A stretch of 64,000 nt of DNA from Pseudomonas sp. LS1212 (GCF_024741815.1 NZ_CP102951.1:905001-969000); one strand, 5' to 3'. Counted from the stretch's first letter, positions 9,556 to 17,930 are shown. The notes: generated by a model from the letters alone, not told the origin. Numbers and translations are program-made.

Positions 9556-10335
9556 TTGTTAATCGAGTCCCGCCGCCGCGCTTACCTGAATGCCATGCAA
9601 GTGGTGCACTGGCTGCCGCGTACCGAGCTGCCGTTCGCCGCGCCGTCGCGCCCGGAGCTGCTGTTGCCCGTGGAGCCGCTGCCTGAGCCGGTGTCGGTAC
9701 AGGAAGAGGCTGTGCCGGTTGCTGCAGCGGTGGTCCGCCCGGCCGAGCGGCCGAAAATCGAAGTGCCGCGCCCCAGTGCGAGTCCTCGGGTGGCGAGCAA
9801 GCCGGCCGCCGAGATCGAACCTGCGCCTGTCGTGCCCAAGGTCGCGGCCGTTCCGCCTCCACGCTTTACCCTGCAGCTGCTGCGGGCAGGCTCGTGCCTG
9901 CTGCTGGTCGAGCTGGCGACCGGTGAGCCCTTCCAGAGCCGGGATCCGTCTTATCTGTTGCTAAAGGACATGCTGCGCGCCGCCGGCTTGCCGGACAGCC
10001 CGCAAATCATTGGCGAGCCTGTGCGTTGGCCGTTGCTGGTGCGCGGTAATCTCGACCAGGGCCCCGAGGCTGCGCGGGATTTCGTCCAGGGTTTTGTCCA
10101 GGCACGCCTGGAAGAGGCGCCGTGCACCTGTCTCTGGCTGATCGGTCTGCCGGCCATCCGCTTTGCCGGGCAAGCCGATGCCCAGGCCTATTGCCTCGAA
10201 TTGCCGGTCGAGGGCCTGGGCGCTGCCTGGGCGCTGCCGGGTCTGGAATTATTGATGGACGAGCCGCAACGCAAGGCGGACGTCTGGAAAGCCATGCGTC
10301 GGCTGATGGCGCGCTGGAAACAAACCGATGAGTGA
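9556..10335 (+). CDS. Probable DNA polymerase III psi subunit (HolD-like)
   Basis: A 259-residue protein lies immediately upstream of rimI, overlapping it by 8 nt. In E. coli the gene before rimI is holD, the psi subunit that links the clamp loader (through chi) to SSB. The N-terminus reads RRRAYLNAMQVVHWLPR, resembling the short conserved psi N-terminus that contacts chi. A Pro/Ala/Val-rich linker (about 35-100) follows, then a globular C-terminal domain (about 105-259). Pseudomonad psi is known to be larger and divergent from E. coli psi. The start used is TTG at 9556, because no in-frame ATG occurs before 9592. Confidence 0.72.
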   Translation: MLIESRRRAYLNAMQVVHWLPRTELPFAAPSRPELLLPVEPLPEPVSVQEEAVPVAAAVVRPAERPKIEVPRPSASPRVASKPAAEIEPAPVVPKVAAVPPPRFTLQLLRAGSCLLLVELATGEPFQSRDPSYLLLKDMLRAAGLPDSPQIIGEPVRWPLLVRGNLDQGPEAARDFVQGFVQARLEEAPCTCLWLIGLPAIRFAGQADAQAYCLELPVEGLGAAWALPGLELLMDEPQRKADVWKAMRRLMARWKQTDE

Positions 10336-10780
10336 CGCTGTAACCTTCCGCCCGATGACCGAGGCGGACCTGGACGCTGTATTGAAAGTCGAATATGCCG
10401 CGTTCAGTCATCCCTGGACCCGTGGAATCTTCCTCGACGGGCTCAAGTCCTACGAAATCTGGTTAATGTTCGAAGGCAATCAGCAAGTCGGGCACGGCGT
10501 CATCAATGTCATTATCGACGAGGCACACTTGCTCAATATCACGGTGAAGCCGGAAAGCCAGGGCCGCGGCCTGGGCTTGCGCCTGCTGGAACAGCTGATG
10601 TCGCGTGCCTACCAGTTGAACGCGCGCGAGTGCTTCCTGGAGGTACGGGCCAGCAATCAGCCGGCCTACCGCTTGTATGAGCGCTATGGTTTCAATGAGA
10701 TCGGCCGCCGACGCGATTATTATCCAGCAGTGGGCGGGCGCGAAGACGCGCTGGTGATGGCCTGCACCTTGCTCGAATAA
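10328..10780 (+). CDS. rimI: RimI, ribosomal protein S18 alanine N-acetyltransferase
   Basis: This 150-residue GNAT acetyltransferase carries the acetyl-CoA loop ESQGRGLGLRLLEQL (motif A, QGxGxG/A-like) near residue 77 and the C-terminal YERYGFNEIGRRRDYYP typical of RimI. RimI acetylates the N-terminal alanine of ribosomal protein S18. The ATG overlaps the end of the upstream psi-like gene by 8 nt, so the two are co-transcribed, an arrangement also seen as holD-rimI in E. coli. Confidence 0.95.
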   Translation: MSDAVTFRPMTEADLDAVLKVEYAAFSHPWTRGIFLDGLKSYEIWLMFEGNQQVGHGVINVIIDEAHLLNITVKPESQGRGLGLRLLEQLMSRAYQLNARECFLEVRASNQPAYRLYERYGFNEIGRRRDYYPAVGGREDALVMACTLLE

Positions 10781-10791
10781 GTCTTTGCTGG

Positions 10792-11202
10792 CTAGCCTTC
10801 GGGCTTGCCGTCCAGCGGGTCGCGACGAGCCAGCTCCGCTTCATCGAGCCCATTGCCGCCGCCGATGTCGTCTTCGTTGACGACTGTCAGCTCACAATCG
10901 GCGGGCTTTCCGTTACCGAGCTCATGGGCTGAGCGCGCGCCGTCTTCGTCGATCATGGTTTCCAGGTCCAGGTCGTCAGCTGTCAGCTCGTGATCCGGTG
11001 TGGAAGCGCCGGTCATGCCCGCTTCGCGAACCCGCTGTGGAGGAATCTGCTGGTTAAGTTCTTTTTCCGGAATCAGGTCACCGATCTTGCCGGTGGGTTC
11101 GTCGACATCGAACTGGAGTTCTTCGATCGAGCCCATGCGGTCTTCGTTATCATCGATGGGCGGCGGTTCCGGTGCGTGCAACGGGCGAAGTGGCTGGGTC
11201 AT
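10792..11202 (-). CDS. Acidic conserved hypothetical protein
   Basis: This 136-residue soluble protein has no signal peptide or membrane segment and is strongly acidic (many D and E, several EDD/DLDLE patches), with proline-rich stretches near the N-terminus. It is probably largely disordered. It lies convergent to rimI with 11 bp between the stop codons and upstream of the divergent carbonic anhydrase gene. I do not recognise a domain. Codon use fits the neighbours, which supports a real gene. Confidence 0.65.
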   Translation of the reverse strand: MTQPLRPLHAPEPPPIDDNEDRMGSIEELQFDVDEPTGKIGDLIPEKELNQQIPPQRVREAGMTGASTPDHELTADDLDLETMIDEDGARSAHELGNGKPADCELTVVNEDDIGGGNGLDEAELARRDPLDGKPEG

Positions 11203-11351
11203 GGCTACTACTCATGCTTGGGGCCTTATTTAAGAATAGACCCGGTACGCAACGTGAGAATTCAAAGGTTTTGCCCCGACCAGCGACAGGGAGACGTGAC
11301 CTCGGGCGTTCGCCGCCTGTCAAAGCTGCGCATCATTTATGAGGCTTGAAC

Positions 11352-11990
11352 ATGAACGACTTACAAGAACTGATCGATAACAACGCGCGTTGGGCCGATG
11401 CAATCAAGCAGGAAGATCCTGATTTCTTCGCCAAGCTGGCGCGCCAGCAAACCCCTGAATACCTCTGGATCGGTTGTTCGGATGCGCGAGTACCGGCCAA
11501 TGAAATCGTCGGCATGCTCCCGGGCGATCTGTTCGTGCACCGCAACGTGGCCAACGTGGTGCTGCATACCGACCTGAACTGCCTGTCGGTGATCCAGTAC
11601 GCAGTGGACGTACTCAAGGTCAAGCACATCCTGGTCACCGGGCACTATGGCTGTGGCGGCGTACGCGCGGCGATGCAGGATCGCCAGCTGGGCCTGATCG
11701 ACGGCTGGCTGCGTTCGATTCGCGACCTGTATTACGAAAAACGCGTGGAACTGGGCCAGTTAGCGACGGAAGAAGAACGTGTCGACCGGCTGTGCGAGTT
11801 GAACGTGATCCAGCAAGTGGCCAACGTCGGCCACACCAGCATCATTCAGAACGCCTGGCACCGCGGCCAGAGCCTGTCGATCCATGGTTGCATCTATGGG
11901 ATCAAGGATGGTCGCTGGAAGAGCCTGAACGCGACCATCAGCGGCTTTGAGCAACTGCCGCCGCAATATCGCCTGCGGCCGATCGACTGA
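11352..11990 (+). CDS. can: Beta-class carbonic anhydrase
   Basis: This 212-residue beta-carbonic anhydrase interconverts CO2 and bicarbonate using zinc. The ligands are in the expected places: Cys42 and the Asp44/Arg46 dyad in CSDARVP, and His98 and Cys101 in GHYGCGG. The ATG at 11352 is chosen over the upstream TTG because GAGG lies 7 nt before it. The enzyme supplies bicarbonate for carboxylations when ambient CO2 is low. The gene has its own promoter region, and the next gene is convergent. Confidence 0.95.
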   Translation: MNDLQELIDNNARWADAIKQEDPDFFAKLARQQTPEYLWIGCSDARVPANEIVGMLPGDLFVHRNVANVVLHTDLNCLSVIQYAVDVLKVKHILVTGHYGCGGVRAAMQDRQLGLIDGWLRSIRDLYYEKRVELGQLATEEERVDRLCELNVIQQVANVGHTSIIQNAWHRGQSLSIHGCIYGIKDGRWKSLNATISGFEQLPPQYRLRPID

Positions 11991-11996
11991 GTCGGC

Positions 11997-13131
11997 CTAA
12001 GTCGGTTCATCCAGACTGCGAAGGGTCCGATTGACGGGCCCTGTCGCGCATTTGGTCTTGGCCTGCGCTGCGGTCATGTTACGCACCGAGCTGTAGAACA
12101 GTTCGCAGGTCTGCTTTTTGGCGGTGACCTGCCATTTGCGTGTACAAGCGTCGAGCGTCGCCTTTGCATCGGCCTTGTGATTACGCCCCATTCCAGCCTG
12201 CCAGCACGCCGCGCTCAGGTCTTGCCCCATGATTCTCAACCCGGCCTGATCGGCCTTGTCCTGATCGCCGCTGTAGTTGTTCCTGTCTGCCGCATACCAG
12301 ATGTAGCTGGGGTGATTGGCGCCAAGCACGGCGACGCTCTGGCCCGGTGTCGGGTTGATGCTGGCAAGGCCAAGGACTTTGAGCGTTGGTCCATACTGCT
12401 GCTTGACCCAGTTACGCACGGGCGCGCCGAATGCGACCATCGGCAGCGAGTCGCCGGCGGTAGCCTGGCTGAGTTGCTGGACCATTCGGGTCTGGTAGTC
12501 CTGAAAGTAGCCATAGACGCCTTCCAGATCCTTGCCGGCGCTGGCGGGGGCCGCGATCGGGGCAATGTCGATGATTGTCTGGTAGGCGGATACCGTTGCG
12601 GGTCAGTAGCGAGGCCCAGCGATCGCTGGTGGCCGAACGCAGGTAGTCCTGGGCCTGAGTCAGCGAGTAGTCGGGCGGGAAGTGCAGCAGCTCAATGCTG
12701 CGGCGCTGCTCCAGCGCCATGCCCAGCGGCAGGAACAGGTTCCAGTTGTAGGCCCATTTGCCGTCGCGGTTTAGCCGGTTGGCACTCTGGAACGCCAGGT
12801 CGCCGGCATCGAGAAGCGCCTTGAGGGGCTTTTCGTAATCCTGTGGCACCTCGGTTATCCGGGCGTAGAGCCGATCATCGTCACGGCTGACCCTGACCGT
12901 GGCGCTCGTGTAGCCGTCGCGCCGCAGGCTCTGGCCCAGGTAGTGCTCGACCGTCTGTTCCAGCGTCCAGTTGCGAAAACAGATCACATTGCAATTGTTG
13001 GGGTAGGCGAAGAGCCGGGCGACGCGCTCCTGGCTGCCCAGGGCAATCCGGGTGTCAGCGATTGCAGGGGTGACGAACGAAAATGCCAGCAGACCTGCGG
13101 CAAGGAGGGGCAGGGGGGCGGTTATGGGCAT
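11997..13131 (-). pseudogene. Frameshifted exported protein of unknown function
   Basis: One reading frame runs from an ATG at 13131 (AAGGAG just upstream) with a clear signal peptide ending in PAIADTR, up to about 12585. The remaining protein continues in another frame down to 11997. Reading through with one base removed at the GG of 12585-12586 restores a continuous protein of about 378 residues (RNGIR followed by YQTIIDIAPIAAP). The N-terminal part has DUF-like periplasmic features and the C-terminal part contains several cysteines. I do not recognise the family. It is either a recent pseudogene or a single-base sequencing error. Confidence 0.75.
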
Positions 13132-13249
13132 GCGAGACTCCTTCTCAAAATGCTCCCTTGATTGGGAAGGCTTGCCATACTGAAACACGGCTGGCGATCT
13201 GCCTAGCAGGGTTTCGTATCAATGTCTGACGCTCGCAGGGGGCCACTCA

Positions 13250-13819
13250 TTGCTCAAAGGGATGCTGGCGCTGCTGCTTCTGAGTGCCCTGGTGGTTCAG
13301 GCGGATGAGCGTGATGAGGCAGTGTTCGCCCAATGGGCTGCCATGCATGACCTCAGCGGGTTCAAGCGCATGTTGGCAGGCAATCGAATCGACGCGATCG
13401 TCCCGCTGTATCAGTTGCTGCGAACGGCCAGCGACTGGGAAAAGTGTTCGGCCGAGCCGTTTTCAGCTCCGCCGCAAAGTCTGTGGCCGTCAGTCAAGTC
13501 AACGCTGCAGCTTCTCAAGGCTCTGAGCGATATGCAGGTGCTGGGCGAGTTCGAAATGGTCTCGGGCTACCGCGACCCCCAGCTCAATGCCTGCGCCGGC
13601 GGCGCCCCCCAGAGTGCCCACACGCGCGCTTTCGCAGTCGACCTGATCATCGCTACCCCCAATGACGCTGCAGCGCGCCTATGCGCGTTCTGGAGGCTTG
13701 AAGGGGCACGCTGGAACATGGGGCTGAGCCAATATGCCTCTGGGCGCATTCATATCGATACGGCGGGTTATCGGACGTGGGGGGATGACTTTACCTACAA
13801 GAGTTCATTCTGCCGGTAG
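13250..13819 (+). CDS. Exported M15-type peptidase (D-Ala-D-Ala carboxypeptidase-like)
   Basis: This 189-residue protein has an N-terminal signal peptide (about 1-18). It shows the zinc-site pattern of peptidase family M15: SAHTRAFAVDLI supplies a His and an Asp seven residues later, and GRIHIDTAGYRTWG supplies the second His. A conserved SGYRDP element precedes them. Such enzymes cut D-amino-acid peptide bonds in peptidoglycan stems. Start choice is uncertain: TTG at 13250 follows a GGGGG purine run, while ATG at 13262 lacks a well-spaced ribosome site. It is divergent from the frameshifted exported gene. Confidence 0.8.
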   Translation: MLKGMLALLLLSALVVQADERDEAVFAQWAAMHDLSGFKRMLAGNRIDAIVPLYQLLRTASDWEKCSAEPFSAPPQSLWPSVKSTLQLLKALSDMQVLGEFEMVSGYRDPQLNACAGGAPQSAHTRAFAVDLIIATPNDAAARLCAFWRLEGARWNMGLSQYASGRIHIDTAGYRTWGDDFTYKSSFCR

Positions 13820-13847
13820 TCACGTAGTCTGGTGCACCTCGGTCGGC

Positions 13848-13953
13848 GTAGCCGCTGCCGCCAGGCTGCGCTGGAGTCCCGCAGGGGATCCTCCAGCGAT
13901 CTCAGGATCTAGCGCCTGCTGCGCAGGCGAGCGCAGCCTCTGGCAGCGGCTAC
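13848..13953. repeat. Long inverted repeat element, copy A
   Basis: The ends GTAGCCGCTGCC and GGCAGCGGCTAC are perfect inverted repeats about 105 bp apart. Inside is a second hairpin, CGCTGGAG with CTCCAGCG. A related copy in the opposite orientation lies at 45414-45534, sharing the arm plus GCCAGGCTGCG and CCCGCAGGGG segments. It resembles dispersed palindromic repeats of pseudomonads and sits between two converging genes. Confidence 0.75.
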
Positions 13954-13986
13954 AGCGACCGCGTCGTACCTTGCCTTAGTGCTGTG

Positions 13987-14313
13987 TCAGCTTCGGCAAA
14001 GCGGGATTCCCGACGTGTTGGTTCCCTCCAGTGACGCGTTGACCAACGCCTTCGCCATTTCTAGCAAATGGAAAATTGCAATCGCCTGGCTGCGATTGCT
14101 GTCTTGCAGGGTGTTGGCGATTTCAAGGGAGGTGGCCGAAGCACAGCCAAGCAATTCCGTTGCGTGTATCAGGGCATCTTCGACATTGATGTCCTTGCAA
14201 ACGGCGAACAGTTTCTTGTCACCGTAGCTAGCGCCAAAGGTGGTTTCGGAAGTGAAAAAATGAGCCAGTTGCTCATTCGTTTCGTGAGGTGGGTCCGGGG
14301 TGATCTTTTTCAT
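13987..14313 (-). CDS. DUF6124 family protein
   Basis: This 108-residue protein begins MKKITPDPP and has the helical HATELLGCASATSLEIAN core and HLLEMAKALVNASLE end typical of the Pseudomonas-restricted DUF6124 family. Function is unknown. The ATG at 14313 is preceded by GGAG with a 7-nt spacer, so the upstream ATG is not used. A highly structured leader lies 51-127 nt upstream. Family members often occur as several paralogues per genome. Confidence 0.85.
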   Translation of the reverse strand: MKKITPDPPHETNEQLAHFFTSETTFGASYGDKKLFAVCKDINVEDALIHATELLGCASATSLEIANTLQDSNRSQAIAIFHLLEMAKALVNASLEGTNTSGIPLCRS

Positions 14314-14363
14314 GGTGAAGCTCCGATAGAGTGGAGCTGCCATCGAACGCTGCTAAACGATAG

Positions 14364-14440
14364 GGTGGCAGCTGTGCGCGGGTTAGCAGACCGGTCTATC
14401 GGAACCCGGCGCATCCGAAGATGCCCCACGCACAGCCACC
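14364..14440 (-). promoter_or_regulatory. Multi-hairpin leader element upstream of the DUF6124 gene
   Basis: On the minus strand the 77-nt segment folds as a closed multi-branch structure. An outer helix pairs GGTGGCTGTGCG with its complement at the other end, with a 3-nt bulge. A GCATC-TTCG-GATGC hairpin and a CGGGTT/AACCCG stem capped by the palindrome AGACCGGTCT branch from it. It ends 51 nt before the DUF6124 start codon and is probably in the 5' untranslated region. Similar leaders seem to recur before DUF6124 genes, but this is from memory. Confidence 0.6.
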
Positions 14441-14455
14441 ATAAAGTGCAGGCGA

Positions 14456-14486
14456 TAAAAAAGCGCCTGACTTGAGGGTGGCGCTT
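14456..14486 (-). terminator. Intrinsic terminator upstream of the DUF6124 leader
   Basis: On the minus strand AAGCGCC and GGCGCTT form a stem around an 12-nt loop, followed by a run of T residues. It lies 16 nt before the structured leader, so it should end a transcript started between it and the tRNA-Met gene, or act as an attenuator. Confidence 0.6.
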
Positions 14487-14644
14487 GAGCGCCGATAGAT
14501 GCGGACTGCTAAATCCGGTCGCTGGGTTTGCAGCGACGGGAAAAGGTTAGAGGCGAGGCTCTGACACAGCAAGCTCGATCGGTCTCAAGAATTAGTAGGC
14601 CTTTTCCTAAGGCGCAATGGAAGGCTTACTTTTCTGCAGGCATA

Positions 14645-14678
14645 AAAAAAGGGCCTACCTTTCGGTAAGCCCTTTTTA
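14645..14678 (-). terminator. Terminator of tRNA-Met
   Basis: Minus-strand AAAAAGGGCTTACC and GGTAGGCCCTTTTTT form a hairpin with a GAAA loop and a T tail, starting 6 nt after the tRNA 3' end. Confidence 0.85.
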
Positions 14679-14683
14679 GTACT

Positions 14684-14760
14684 TGGTGGCTACACAGGGA
14701 CTTGAACCCCGGACCCCAGCATTATGAATGCTATGCTCTAACCAACTGAGCTATGTAGCC
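14684..14760 (-). tRNA. tRNA-Met (CAT, elongator type)
   Basis: The 77-nt cloverleaf includes an encoded CCA end. The acceptor strands are GGCTACA and TGTAGCC, the D-arm AGCTCAGTTGGTTAGAGC, the anticodon loop TTCATAA and the T-arm GGTTCAAGTCC. The sequence resembles elongator tRNA-Met rather than the initiator or the lysidine-modified Ile tRNA. Confidence 0.93.
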
Positions 14761-14937
14761 AAGTGGCGCGCATTATTCGCTGAGAAGGGATATGCGTCAA
14801 GCCTTTTTTTAAAATTTTTCTACACGCTATCAAAAGGTTAGCGATTCAATGGGCTTGGTGCCCGGTAAAAAACGCTGGCGCGGGGCTCGGCGGATTCTGG
14901 ATAATTGGATCCAAATCGCTGATTGGAATGTTTTCCC

Positions 14938-16155
14938 GTGGCCGTGAGCAATACCCAGTCCAGTACGACCTCTTCTGCGGCCATCGGCCAGAGCAGTCCT
15001 TTTGTGATGCGCATCATTGCAGCCTGTGCGCTGGCGCATCTGATCAATGACCTGATCCAGGCGGTACTGCCCGCGATCTACCCGATGCTCAAGGCGAACT
15101 ACGGCTTGAGCTTCACCCAGATCGGGCTGATTACCCTGACCTTCCAGGCCACCGCCTCCCTGCTGCAGCCGTGGGTAGGGTTTTATACCGATCGCAGGCC
15201 CATGCCGAATCTTCTGCCGCTGGGCACGCTCTGTACCCTGGTGGGAATCTTGATGCTGGCATTCGTCGGCAGCTTTGCGATGATTCTCCTGGCGTCGGCG
15301 CTGGTGGGGATCGGTTCCTCGACCTTCCATCCGGAAACCTCGCGCATCGCCCGGCTGGCTTCCGGGGGGCGTTACGGGCTGGCACAATCGACCTTTCAGG
15401 TGGGGGGGAACGCAGGCTCTGCCTTTGGGCCGCTGTTGGCGGCGGCAATCGTCATTCCGTTCGGCCAAGGCAATGTTGCCTGGTTCGGCTTGTTTGCGAT
15501 ATTCGCTGTGGTGGTGACCTATGCGCTGAGCCGCTGGTACCGCGAGCATTTGAACCTGTTCAAGGCCAGGCGAGGGCAGGGCGCCACGCACGGGCTGTCG
15601 CGACAGCGGGTTATCGGTGCGCTGGTAGTGCTCGGGCTGCTGGTGTTCTCCAAATACTTCTACATGGCCAGCTTCACCAGCTACTTCACCTTTTACCTGA
15701 TCGAGAAATTCGACCTGTCGGTGGCCAGTTCGCAGTTGCATCTGTTCCTGTTCCTCGGTGCGGTAGCGGCAGGGACCTTTTTCGGTGGACCGATCGGCGA
15801 CCGCATCGGGCGTAAGGCCGTGATCTGGTTCTCCATCCTCGGGGTTGCCCCCTTCACCTTGCTGCTGCCTTATGTAGACCTGTTCTGGACCAGCGTCCTG
15901 AGCGTAATTATCGGCTTTATCCTGGCCTCGGCATTCTCCGCCATCGTGGTCTACGCCCAGGAACTGGTGCCCGGCAATGTCGGCATGATTGCCGGGGTGT
16001 TCTTCGGTCTGATGTTCGGTTTCGGCGGGATCGGCGCGGCCTTGCTCGGGTATCTGGCGGATGTCCGCGGCATCGAATACGTCTACAGCCTGTGCTCGTA
16101 CCTGCCGTTGCTCGGCGTACTGGCGATTTTGTTGCCGCGCAGGAAAAAGGTCTGA
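14938..16155 (+). CDS. fsr: Fsr-like MFS transporter (fosmidomycin resistance family)
   Basis: This 12-helix major facilitator protein is strongly similar in pattern to E. coli Fsr. Examples are HLINDLIQAVLPAIYP, FHPETSRIARLASGGR, QVGGNAGS and FSKYFYMASFTSYFTFYL. Fsr exports fosmidomycin, and the natural substrate is unknown. GTG at 14938 gives a 405-residue protein (MAVSNTQ) and is preceded by GGAA at a suitable distance; a TTG at 14923 is also open. It is transcribed alone and ends at a bidirectional terminator before ychF. Confidence 0.9.
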   Translation: MAVSNTQSSTTSSAAIGQSSPFVMRIIAACALAHLINDLIQAVLPAIYPMLKANYGLSFTQIGLITLTFQATASLLQPWVGFYTDRRPMPNLLPLGTLCTLVGILMLAFVGSFAMILLASALVGIGSSTFHPETSRIARLASGGRYGLAQSTFQVGGNAGSAFGPLLAAAIVIPFGQGNVAWFGLFAIFAVVVTYALSRWYREHLNLFKARRGQGATHGLSRQRVIGALVVLGLLVFSKYFYMASFTSYFTFYLIEKFDLSVASSQLHLFLFLGAVAAGTFFGGPIGDRIGRKAVIWFSILGVAPFTLLLPYVDLFWTSVLSVIIGFILASAFSAIVVYAQELVPGNVGMIAGVFFGLMFGFGGIGAALLGYLADVRGIEYVYSLCSYLPLLGVLAILLPRRKKV

Positions 16156-16177
16156 TGCCGGCGTAGGCGCCGGATGC

Positions 16178-16207
16178 AAAAAAGCCGCGCAATTGCGCGG
16201 CTTTTTC
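16178..16207. terminator. Bidirectional terminator between fsr and ychF
   Basis: AAAAGCCGCGCAATTGCGCGGCTTTTT is a near-perfect palindrome with A and T runs on both sides, placed between convergent genes. A weaker GCCGGCG/CGCCGGC hairpin lies just upstream. Confidence 0.88.
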
Positions 16208-16222
16208 TTGGGGCGGCAGGTG

Positions 16223-17323
16223 TCAGACGTTAAAGCGGAAGTGCATCACGTCACCGTCCTTGACGATGTAGTCCTTGCCTTCCAGGCGCCATTTGCCGGC
16301 TTCCTTGGTCCCGGCTTCGCCCTTGTACTGGATGAAGTCGTTATAGGCGATCACTTCGGCGCGGATGAAGCCTTTTTCGAAGTCGGTATGGATCACGCCG
16401 GCGGCTTGTGGCGCGGTGGCGCCAACGCGGACGGTCCAGGCGCGGACTTCTTCGACACCGGCGGTGAAGTAGGTCTGCAGGTGAAGCAGTTCGTAACCGG
16501 CGCGGATCACGCGGTTCAGGCCAGGCTCTTCAAGGCCCAGGGCCTCGAGGAACATGTCCTTTTCTTCGCCGTCATCAAGCTCGGCGATTTCCGCTTCGAT
16601 CTTGTTGCACACCGGCACCACGACCGCGCCTTCTTCCTCGGCAATGGCCCTGACCACGTCCAGGTACGGGTTGTTCTCGAAGCCGTCTTCTGCGACGTTG
16701 GCGATGTACATGACCGGCTTGGTGGTCAGCAAGTGGAAACCACGGATCACGGCTTTCTCGTCGGCACCCATGTTCTTCATCAGGCTGCGCGCAGGCTTGC
16801 CTTCGGTGAAATGGGCGATGAGTTGCTCCAGCAAACCCTTCTGGATCACTGCGTCCTTGTCACCACCCTTGGCGTTGCGCGTGACTTTCTGCAGTTGCTT
16901 CTCGCAGCTGTCGAGGTCGGCGAAGATCAGTTCGAGTTCGATGATCTCGATGTCGCGCTTGGGGTCGACACTGTTGGAAACGTGGATCACGTTATCGTCT
17001 TCGAAGCAGCGGACCACGTGGGCGATGGCATCGGTCTCGCGGATGTTGGCGAGGAACTTGTTGCCCAGGCCTTCACCTTTCGACGCGCCGGCGACCAGGC
17101 CTGCGATGTCGACGAATTCCATGGTGGTCGGCAGGATGCGCTTGGGTTTGACGATTGCGGCCAGGGCTTCCAGGCGCGAATCGGGCATCGGCACGATACC
17201 GCTGTTCGGCTCAATGGTGCAGAAGGGGAAGTTTTCCGCCGCGATACCGGATTTGGTCAAGGCGTTGAACAAGGTGGACTTGCCGACATTGGGCAGGCCG
17301 ACGATACCGCAGTTGAAACCCAT
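16223..17323 (-). CDS. ychF: YchF (EngD), Obg-family ATPase
   Basis: This 366-residue P-loop protein has G1 LPNVGKST at about residues 9-16, G3 DIAGLVAGASKGEGLGN near 70, the YchF-specific helical insertion, and a C-terminal TGS domain from about residue 280. YchF prefers ATP over GTP because the usual NKxD motif is altered; the equivalent here reads NVAED. It binds ribosomes and affects stress responses. The gene lies 23 bp after pth on the same strand, the standard pth-ychF operon. Confidence 0.97.
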   Translation of the reverse strand: MGFNCGIVGLPNVGKSTLFNALTKSGIAAENFPFCTIEPNSGIVPMPDSRLEALAAIVKPKRILPTTMEFVDIAGLVAGASKGEGLGNKFLANIRETDAIAHVVRCFEDDNVIHVSNSVDPKRDIEIIELELIFADLDSCEKQLQKVTRNAKGGDKDAVIQKGLLEQLIAHFTEGKPARSLMKNMGADEKAVIRGFHLLTTKPVMYIANVAEDGFENNPYLDVVRAIAEEEGAVVVPVCNKIEAEIAELDDGEEKDMFLEALGLEEPGLNRVIRAGYELLHLQTYFTAGVEEVRAWTVRVGATAPQAAGVIHTDFEKGFIRAEVIAYNDFIQYKGEAGTKEAGKWRLEGKDYIVKDGDVMHFRFNV

Positions 17324-17345
17324 GGTGTATCCCCTCTTCGTGAAG

Positions 17346-17930
17346 TCAGGCCTTCTGGCTGTGCAGGTTTTTCATCGCGCGATTCCACTCGCCAGCGAAG
17401 ATATCCGGCAGCACGCCGAGGGCAAAATCGATACTGGCATCCAGCTTTTCCTGTTCGGCACGCGGCGCGCGACTCAGGACGAAATTGGACACCTGGCTAC
17501 TGACACCCGGGTGGCCGATGCCAAGCCGCAGACGGTGAAAGCTGTTGTTGTTGCCGAGCTGCGCGATGATGTCGCGCAGACCGTTGTGCCCGCCATGGCC
17601 GCCGCCCTGCTTGAGCTTGGCAACCCCCGGGGGCAGGTCGAGTTCGTCGTGCGCCACCAGAATCGCCTCCGGAGGTATCCGGAAGAAATTCGCCAATGCC
17701 GCTACGGCCTGGCCGCTGCGGTTCATGTAGGTGGTGGGGATCAGCAGGCGAACATCCTGGCCTTGATGGCTGAAACGAGCCGTCAGGCCGAAATACTTGC
17801 GATCGGCAACCAGATTGACACCTTGGGCCGACGCGATGCGCTCAACGAAAAGAGCCCCTGCGTTATGCCGGGTCTGTTCGTATTCGGGGCCAGGGTTTCC
17901 CAGGCCAACGATCAGTTGAATGGCGGTCAC
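17346..17930 (-). CDS. pth: Peptidyl-tRNA hydrolase
   Basis: This 194-residue Pth opens with IVGLGNPGPEYEQTRHNAG, which contains the conserved Asn and the catalytic His of the family. It also has the TYMNRSGQAV and GHNGLRDI motifs. It releases peptides from prematurely dropped peptidyl-tRNAs. Overlap of function with its downstream neighbour ychF (both act on translation) and the 23-bp gap support an operon. About 170 bp separate it from rplY upstream. Confidence 0.97.
   Translation of the reverse strand: MTAIQLIVGLGNPGPEYEQTRHNAGALFVERIASAQGVNLVADRKYFGLTARFSHQGQDVRLLIPTTYMNRSGQAVAALANFFRIPPEAILVAHDELDLPPGVAKLKQGGGHGGHNGLRDIIAQLGNNNSFHRLRLGIGHPGVSSQVSNFVLSRAPRAEQEKLDASIDFALGVLPDIFAGEWNRAMKNLHSQKA

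Noticed and set aside
14830..16179. Minus-strand open frame of 449 codons opposite fsr
   Set aside because: Translation is rich in Q, R, G, H without any domain; fsr in the sense strand is clear.
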